DNA of 64,000 nucleotides from Sanguibacter suarezii NBRC 16159 (GTDB lineage Bacteria; Actinomycetota; Actinomycetes; Actinomycetales; Cellulomonadaceae): NCBI RefSeq assembly GCF_001552735.1, contig NZ_BCRT01000006.1:1-64000 (forward strand). The letters run 5' to 3'. Both the position numbers and the translations under genes were made by a program. A model generated the notes under the pieces. That model did not search any database and was not told the DNA's origin. It saw only the letters and a list, made by a program, of their open reading frames with translations. Positions 58,982-64,000 of the stretch are shown here, piece by piece (positions within the stretch are counted from its first letter, which is position 1; each line of letters starts with the position of its first letter).

Positions 58982-59683
58982 ATGGCCGCCCCCGCAGGCT
59001 GGTACGTCGACCCGCAGAACCCTCAGCTCATGCGCTACTTCGACGGTCAGAGCTGGACCGCGCAGACCCAGCCGGTCCCCGCGGCCGCGCCCCAGAGCCC
59101 GACGACGCCCGGCCAGCAGGGCCCCAGCGTGTCCTACGAGCACCCGGGACGGCAGTCCGCCGGCCAGCCCGGTCAGGCGGGCCAGCCCGGCCAGGGCGGC
59201 TACGGCCAGCCCGGCTACGGCCCGACCGGCCAGCCCGGCCAGCCGGCCCCCTCCGAAGAGCGTCCCACCGGCACCTCCCGCGGGGTGAAGCTGGCCATCG
59301 CCGGCGCGGCCGTGGGCGTCCTGGTCCTCACCGGCATCGGCTTCGCGCTGAGCAACGACCCCGACGACGCTGACAAGACCGTCGACGGGCTCACCGCCGC
59401 CGAGCTCGGCCTGCCGGCCGGCTTCGACTGCCAGCAGCTCGCGGACGAGGCCATCGACCTGTCCTCAGGGGACCCGGTCGAGACCCAGCTCATCACCGCC
59501 ACGGACCTGTCGGAGTCCAAGAACAACATCGGTCACGTCGTCGTGCCCGAGGAGGGCAAGAGCTCTCTGATCATGGAGTGCTCGGGCGAGGCGACCTGGG
59601 GCGACGGCAACGAGACCAACCTCAAGCTCCGCCTGACGCTGGACTCCCTCGGCGAGATCTACGTCGAGTACAGCGACCGCTGA
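58982..59683 (+). CDS. DUF2510 domain membrane protein
   Basis: A 233-residue protein. DUF2510 occupies residues 1-25 (PAGWYVDPQNPQLMRYFDGQSWT), a short actinobacterial module found on the cytoplasmic side of membrane proteins. A Pro/Gln/Gly-rich linker (about 30-85) contains GQPGQ/GQPGY repeats. One membrane helix (about 97-117) is followed by a 115-residue outer domain with two Cys that may form a disulfide. AAGGAG precedes ATG 58982. The outer domain is not recognised. A strong hairpin follows the stop. Confidence 0.82.
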   Translation: MAAPAGWYVDPQNPQLMRYFDGQSWTAQTQPVPAAAPQSPTTPGQQGPSVSYEHPGRQSAGQPGQAGQPGQGGYGQPGYGPTGQPGQPAPSEERPTGTSRGVKLAIAGAAVGVLVLTGIGFALSNDPDDADKTVDGLTAAELGLPAGFDCQQLADEAIDLSSGDPVETQLITATDLSESKNNIGHVVVPEEGKSSLIMECSGEATWGDGNETNLKLRLTLDSLGEIYVEYSDR

Positions 59684-59698
59684 CCCGCGTGGCGCGGA

Positions 59699-59736
59699 CC
59701 ACGTGCGCCCCTGGAATGTCCAGGCGGCGCACGTGG
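59699..59736. terminator. Hairpin between DUF2510 and DsbA-family genes
   Basis: CCACGTGCGCC (59699-59709) pairs with GGCGCACGTGG (59726-59736), and CCTGG/CCAGG close an AATGT loop inside, giving a 16-bp stem with one bulged base. It lies 16 bp after the DUF2510 stop and 12 bp before the next start, so it may end the first transcript or modulate the second. Confidence 0.75.
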
Positions 59737-59747
59737 TTGGTACCGGC

Positions 59748-60464
59748 GTGAGCGAAACACGCACGACCATCAAGGTCGACATCTGGTCCGACATCGCCTG
59801 CCCGTGGTGCTTCATCGGCAAGCGCCGCTTCGAGGACGCGCTGATGCGTCTGCGGAGCTCTGGCTTCGACCACACGGTGGAGGTCGAGTACCACTCCTTC
59901 GAGCTGGCACCCGACACCCCGGTCGACTTCGAGGGCTCCGAGGTGGACTTCCTCGCCAAGCACAAGGGCATGCCCGCTGACCAGGTTCAGCGCATGCTCA
60001 CCCAGGTCACCGAGATCGCCGAGTCGGTCGGCCTGCACTACGACTTCGACACGCTGCAGCACACCAAGACCCTCAAGGCCCACGAGCTGCTGCACTTCGC
60101 CAAGACTCAGGGCCGCCAGCTCGCCATGAAGGAGCGCCTGCTCGAGGCGTACTTCGAGCAGGGCAAGCACGTGGGACGCGTCGACGAGCTCGTCGACCTC
60201 GCGGCCGAGGTGGGCCTGGACCGGGGCGAGACGCGCCACGCCCTGGAGAGCGGAGAGTTCGCCCCGGACGTCGAGGCCGACTTCGCCCAGGCGGCCGCCT
60301 ACGGCATCCAGGGGGTCCCGTTCTTCGTGGTCAACTCCCGCTACGGGATCTCCGGCGCGCAGGACCCGGCAGTCTTCGTCGACGTCCTCCAGCAGGCCGC
60401 GGCCGACGCCGTGGCCCCGGCTGCGCAGGACCCCTCACCCGAGGCGGCAACCGGTGCCCGCTGA
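59748..60464 (+). CDS. DsbA family oxidoreductase, FrnE-like
   Basis: A 238-residue thioredoxin-fold protein of the FrnE group, cytoplasmic disulfide oxidoreductase/isomerase-like proteins. The active site CPWC is in IWSDIACPWCFIGKRRFE near residue 20. The cis-Pro loop is GIQGVPFFVVN. The helical insertion (about 60-160) is typical. No signal peptide, so it acts in the cytoplasm, perhaps under oxidative stress. GTG 59748 gives the family N-terminus; an ATG at 59703 would place the terminator hairpin inside the gene. The ribosome binding site is weak. Confidence 0.88.
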   Translation: MSETRTTIKVDIWSDIACPWCFIGKRRFEDALMRLRSSGFDHTVEVEYHSFELAPDTPVDFEGSEVDFLAKHKGMPADQVQRMLTQVTEIAESVGLHYDFDTLQHTKTLKAHELLHFAKTQGRQLAMKERLLEAYFEQGKHVGRVDELVDLAAEVGLDRGETRHALESGEFAPDVEADFAQAAAYGIQGVPFFVVNSRYGISGAQDPAVFVDVLQQAAADAVAPAAQDPSPEAATGAR

Positions 60465-60633
60465 CCGGGCGGCTGCTCCCTCGCGCGACGCGGTGACGGA
60501 CGCGGCACCCGAGGCGCCGGCCTTCGTCATGGTGGGGTCCGACGACGCCGGGCTCTGCGTGGACGGCGTCTGCGCGGTGCCGCCACTAGGCTCAGCGCGT
60601 GACCAACGAGACGAGCACGACCGACGGCGCTGA
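60454..60633 (+). CDS. Possible small protein, 59 residues
   Basis: A frame from GTG 60454 overlaps the DsbA-family gene end by 11 bases and the next gene start by 35. The middle reads AFVMVGSDDAGLCVDGVCAVP, with a CxxxxC pair that might bind metal or redox-cycle with the adjacent oxidoreductase. GC-rich third positions through the centre support coding. The long overlap and lack of a clear ribosome binding site make it uncertain. Confidence 0.35.
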   Translation: MPADRAAAPSRDAVTDAAPEAPAFVMVGSDDAGLCVDGVCAVPPLGSARDQRDEHDRRR

Positions 60634-62374
60634 AGCGCCTGACGGTGACGTAGCCGACCATCCTTCCGAGAAGGATCGTCCGGCCCGGCACTGGTGGTCG
60701 GGGCTGGTCCACGACCCCGCCCTGCCACCCGTGCCGCGCATCTCGCGGTGGTGGAAGCTCAACGGCGTCGGCGCCTGGTTCGCCGTCGTGTTCTTCACGT
60801 GGTCGATGACTCCCTCGCTGCTGCCCCGGCCGTGGTACCTCCAGGCGGTCGCGACGGGCATCTGCATGGCGTTCGGCTACGCCGTCGCCATGACTCTCGC
60901 CTTCGTGCTGCGCAAGCTTGGCTTCTCCCCGGACTGGTCGGACCGTACCCGGCGGTGGGGATGGATCGCGTTGGCGGTCGTCGCCGTGCTCGAGGTGCCC
61001 ACCATCCTCCTGCTGGGCTCGCGGTGGCAGTCCATGACCCGCGACCTCGTGGGCATGCCGGGCGGGGACGGGTGGCGGTGGTCGCTCATCCTGCCGTTGT
61101 CTGCCCTCATCGCCCTGGCGCTGATCGGTCTGGGCCGGGTCATCATCAAGCTGGCCCGGATCATCGCTCGCTTCGGCTCGCGGGTGGTCCCGCCGCTGCC
61201 GGCCAAGCTGATCGGTGCCGCGCTGGCGATCGTTCTCACCATCTTCGTGCTCGAGGACGCCGTGGTCCCGGCGATCGTCGCGGTCGGCGGCAAGGCGGCG
61301 GCGGCCACCGACCAGGAGATGGAACCCGGGGTCGACCGGCCTGACGCCCCGGAGCGCTCAGGCTCTCCGGACTCCCCGGTCGCGTGGGAAGACCTCGGGC
61401 GCAACGGCCGGGCCTTCGTGGCCGGTGGGCCGACCGCGGCCGAGCTCGAGGAGTTCAGCGGGGTTCCCGCGACGACGCCGATCCGCGTCTACGCGGGGCT
61501 CGGCTCGGGCGGGGACGTCGTCGACATCGCGGCGGTCGTCGCCGCGGAGCTGGAGCGGACCGGCGCCTTCGACCGTGCGGTGCTCGCCGTCTCCACGAGC
61601 ACCGGCAGCGGCTGGGTCAACGGGTACACCACGCAGGCCCTGGAGTACCTCTACAACGGCGACACGGCCGTCGCCGGCATGCAGTACTCCTACCTGCCCA
61701 GTCCCCTGGCCTTCATCGCCGACCGGGACACGCCGCCGGCTGCCGGGCGTGCGCTCTTCGACGCCGTCTACGAGCTGTGGAAGGAGCTGCCCGTCGACGA
61801 CCGCCCGCTGCTCGTCACCTTCGGGGAGTCCTTGGGCTCCTATGGCGGGCAGGCCGCCTTCAGCGGCGCGGGCGACATGGTGGCCCGCAGCGACGGCGCG
61901 CTGTGGACCGGCACCCCGAACTTCTCCGAGCCGTGGGGCCGCATCACCGACGGCCGCGACAAGGGCTCGCCCGAGCGCCTCCCCGTGGTCGACTACGGTG
62001 CGCACGTGCGCTTCGCAGACGTCCCGGAGGACCTGGACGGGCTCGGCATCTGGGGGGACAGCAGGGTCGTCTACCTCCAGCACGCGACCGACCCCATCGT
62101 GTGGTGGTCGCCGGACCTGCTGCTCCGTCAGCCCGACTGGCTCAAGGAAGACCTCGCCTCGAGCGTCAACCCGGAGATGACGTGGTTCCCCCTCGTGACG
62201 TTCTGGCAGGTCACGGTGGACATGGTGTTCTCCATCGAGACCCCGGACGGGTACGGGCACAAGTACCAGCAGGGCACCATCGACGCCTGGGCGGCGATCT
62301 TGGAGCCCGAGGGGTGGACCGACGCCGAGACGGCCCGGTTGCACGAGTGGGTGGCCCAGCACCGGACCGGCTGA
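60599..62374 (+). CDS. Membrane alpha/beta hydrolase, COG4425 (Abhydrolase_9)
   Basis: A 591-residue protein from GTG 60599. The N-terminal part has four to five membrane helices (about residues 55-230) and corresponds to the Abhydrolase_9 N-terminal domain. Residues 260-590 form a hydrolase domain with the nucleophile Ser in TFGESLGSYGG, a region around WTGTPNFSEPWG and a likely His in GYGHKYQ. The family is widespread in actinobacteria and uncharacterised; a lipid or cell-envelope ester substrate is plausible. It converges on surE with only ten bases between stops. Confidence 0.85.
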   Translation: MTNETSTTDGAEAPDGDVADHPSEKDRPARHWWSGLVHDPALPPVPRISRWWKLNGVGAWFAVVFFTWSMTPSLLPRPWYLQAVATGICMAFGYAVAMTLAFVLRKLGFSPDWSDRTRRWGWIALAVVAVLEVPTILLLGSRWQSMTRDLVGMPGGDGWRWSLILPLSALIALALIGLGRVIIKLARIIARFGSRVVPPLPAKLIGAALAIVLTIFVLEDAVVPAIVAVGGKAAAATDQEMEPGVDRPDAPERSGSPDSPVAWEDLGRNGRAFVAGGPTAAELEEFSGVPATTPIRVYAGLGSGGDVVDIAAVVAAELERTGAFDRAVLAVSTSTGSGWVNGYTTQALEYLYNGDTAVAGMQYSYLPSPLAFIADRDTPPAAGRALFDAVYELWKELPVDDRPLLVTFGESLGSYGGQAAFSGAGDMVARSDGALWTGTPNFSEPWGRITDGRDKGSPERLPVVDYGAHVRFADVPEDLDGLGIWGDSRVVYLQHATDPIVWWSPDLLLRQPDWLKEDLASSVNPEMTWFPLVTFWQVTVDMVFSIETPDGYGHKYQQGTIDAWAAILEPEGWTDAETARLHEWVAQHRTG

Positions 62375-62384
62375 GCGCAGCCCC

Positions 62385-63149
62385 TCAGAATTCCGGAATC
62401 GCCAGGTTCGGGTCGTAGCAGGGTGCGCGCAGCAGGGTGGCCGTCGCCCACCCGGCCCGCAGCAGGGCGGCGTCGGTGCCCGGGCTCTCCGCGCCCTTGA
62501 CCGCCTCGTACTGCAGCTTCACCTTGCCCTCGTCGAGCTGGTACATGGTGCCCTGCACCTGACCGAAGGACGCCAGGGTCGCCCTGCGCAGCCCGAGGAG
62601 CGTGTTCATGGCGACGTCGGGCACGTTGATGTTGAGCACCCCGGGAATCCAGTCGGCCGTCACTGACGGCAGGGTACCCACCCACTCCACCGCTCGGGCG
62701 GTGACCTCCGCGGCGGTCTCCCAGTGCACGGGCTCGGGGGAGTCAAGGGACACCGCGATCCCGCGGATCCCGTGGGTCATCGCCGACAGCGCCGCGCCCA
62801 CCGTCCCGGAGTGCAAGATCGCGTTCCCGGTGTTGGCGCCCCGGTTGATGCCGGAGAGCACGAGGTCGGGGCGCAGCCCGAACCCGTCGTGGGCGGCGAC
62901 GAAGGTGATGTACGCGGGGGTGGCCTTGACGGCGTAGGAGGGCACGTCGTCGGGCAGGCCGGGGGCGCTGGTCTCGGTGACCAGCAGCCGCCCTTCGCGC
63001 TCGGCGCTGATCAGCGCGGCGCCCGAGCCAGAGGACTCTCGTGCCGGGGCGACGACCGTGACCTCGTAGCCCGCCTTCTGCGCGACCTCGGCGAGCACGG
63101 CCAGGCCGGGGGAGGTGATGCCGTCGTCGTTGGTGATCAGTGCTCGCAT
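62385..63149 (-). CDS. surE: 5'/3'-nucleotidase SurE
   Basis: A 254-residue phosphatase that removes phosphate from nucleoside monophosphates in stationary phase. The metal site is formed by LITNDDG at the N-terminus, Ser in ARESSGSG and Asn in LSGINRGANTGNAILHSGTVGAA. Length fits the family. It lies 30 bp downstream of the PfkB kinase gene on the same strand, so they are probably co-transcribed, which suggests shared nucleoside or sugar-phosphate salvage. Confidence 0.93.
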   Translation of the reverse strand: MRALITNDDGITSPGLAVLAEVAQKAGYEVTVVAPARESSGSGAALISAEREGRLLVTETSAPGLPDDVPSYAVKATPAYITFVAAHDGFGLRPDLVLSGINRGANTGNAILHSGTVGAALSAMTHGIRGIAVSLDSPEPVHWETAAEVTARAVEWVGTLPSVTADWIPGVLNINVPDVAMNTLLGLRRATLASFGQVQGTMYQLDEGKVKLQYEAVKGAESPGTDAALLRAGWATATLLRAPCYDPNLAIPEF

Positions 63150-63179
63150 GGTGCTCCTCGAGGTGGTCGGGTCGGAGGG

Positions 63180-64000
63180 TCAGTGCACGGCGCGCACCGT
63201 GACGTGCTGGGCGAGGCGTTCGATCGCGTCCCGGCGGCCGGTGCCCAGGCCGTGCCGGGTGGCGTTGAGGGCGCCGGCGGCCGAGCCGAGCCGCACGGCG
63301 TCGTGCATGGAGGTGCCGCGGGCCAGCGCGACGGCGATGCCCGCGGTCATCGAGTCCCCGGCGCCGCGCGGGTCCACCGCGCGCACCCGCGGCGCGGTGA
63401 CCAGGAGCTGTTCCCCGGGGACGGCCAGCAGCCCGGCCTCGCCCGCCCGGGAGACGGCGACGGCGCGCGCCCCGCCGGCGAGCAGCGCCTGCGCCCCGGC
63501 GCGGAGGGAGTCGAGGTCGTCGGCGGTGGCGTACCCGGCGTCGATGAGCTCGGTGTGGCTGATCTTCATGACCGCCCCGCCGACGTCGGCGACTGCGCGG
63601 GCCTGGTCCCCGGAGAGGTCGGCCACGACGAGGCAGCCGGCTGTGCGCAGGTCGGCTGCGAGGCGGTGGAAGAAGGAGGCGGTCACCCCGGTGGCCGCGT
63701 CGGCGCCGGTGAGCACGCAGACGTCGGCGTCGAGGGCCTCGGTGAGGATGGTGCCGTAGAGGTCGTCCTGCTCGTGACGGTCGAGCGGCTGGGGTGCCAT
63801 CACGGCCACCTCTCGGCGCTCTCCGGCCCGCCGGTCGTGGATGTAGGTGCCGTTCCCGCGGCCGGCGGTGGAGCGCAGCGTGACGCGCTCGCGGCGCGCG
63901 AGGTGCTCGGCGACCACCCCGGTCTCCCCGCCGAAGGGTCCGCAGACGATGGCCTCGGCGCCGAGGGCGGAGACCATCCGGGCGATCCACAGCCCTTGGC
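63180..64000 (-). CDS. PfkB family carbohydrate kinase, 5' end outside window
   Basis: The frame is open from the stop at 63180 to the window edge, so the N-terminus is missing. The visible 273 residues begin QGLWIARMVSALGAEAIVCGPFGGETG, the conserved first domain of PfkB kinases. The ATP site and catalytic Asp are in DPRGAGDSMTAGIAVALARG. PfkB kinases phosphorylate sugars or nucleosides. ATG 63977 should not be taken as the start, because conserved residues precede it. Probably the first gene of an operon with surE. Confidence 0.88.
   Translation of the reverse strand, partial: QGLWIARMVSALGAEAIVCGPFGGETGVVAEHLARRERVTLRSTAGRGNGTYIHDRRAGERREVAVMAPQPLDRHEQDDLYGTILTEALDADVCVLTGADAATGVTASFFHRLAADLRTAGCLVVADLSGDQARAVADVGGAVMKISHTELIDAGYATADDLDSLRAGAQALLAGGARAVAVSRAGEAGLLAVPGEQLLVTAPRVRAVDPRGAGDSMTAGIAVALARGTSMHDAVRLGSAAGALNATRHGLGTGRRDAIERLAQHVTVRAVH

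Overview
The window is high-GC DNA with dense genes, many GTG starts, frequent ATGA/GTGA stop-start overlaps and actinobacterial families (DUF2510, CU044_5270, HisKA_3 two-component system, sdhCAB). It fits an Actinomycetota genome, most likely Micrococcales. The genus cannot be fixed from sequence alone. No rRNA, tRNA, CRISPR array, complete insertion sequence or replication origin was recognised.

Layout. 0.2-4.8 kb: a translationally coupled ABC-uptake operon of the NMT1/THI5 class (lipoprotein, permease, ATPase), followed by an unexported binding-protein-like gene and a two-domain sulfurtransferase. 5.1-7.5 kb: two near-identical alpha/beta-hydrolase genes flanking a TetR gene, with palindromic operators. 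7.5-10.5 kb: a two-component system and a membrane protein. 10.6-14.2 kb: succinate dehydrogenase sdhC-sdhA-sdhB. 14.4-22.5 kb: an AraC regulator divergent from a glycan operon (DUF5107-TPR protein, GH35 beta-galactosidase, cellulase-like hydrolase). 22.5-30.4 kb: a Fic protein behind a large inverted repeat, a short UvrA paralogue, a broken 2'-5' RNA ligase-like gene, an APC permease and a large-subunit catalase.

30.4-37.1 kb is an accessory, visibly more AT-rich, defence-flavoured stretch: a ribbon-helix-helix regulator, two unknown small genes, an HNH endonuclease, a TerD domain fused to a PD-(D/E)XK-like nuclease domain, and an XRE-HTH/nucleotidyltransferase toxin-antitoxin-like pair whose second gene is frameshifted.

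37.1-48.7 kb: RidA, universal stress protein, ECF sigma factor with CU044_5270 protein, aldo/keto reductase, MarR with a divergent RND exporter, Hsp20, a 51-residue acidic protein and an ADP-ribosylglycohydrolase. 48.8-54.4 kb: jetA-jetB-jetC, the condensin part of a Wadjet/MksBEF system, without the jetD nuclease. 54.5-64 kb: AraC/SDR pair, three tandem AIM24 paralogues, DUF2510 protein, FrnE-like DsbA protein, COG4425 membrane hydrolase, SurE and a PfkB kinase that runs off the window.

The most unusual feature is non-coding. The well-separated convergent gene junctions carry long hairpins, and most of these have one geometry: two or three tandem 19-20 bp units followed by the same units inverted. 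Three unrelated sequence families (GAGGTCGTCTAT, GAACTCGTGA and CGTGCTC/AGCACGCAC) share this layout. They probably act as bidirectional terminators, but their modular build and their overlap with stop codons are not typical of ordinary terminators.
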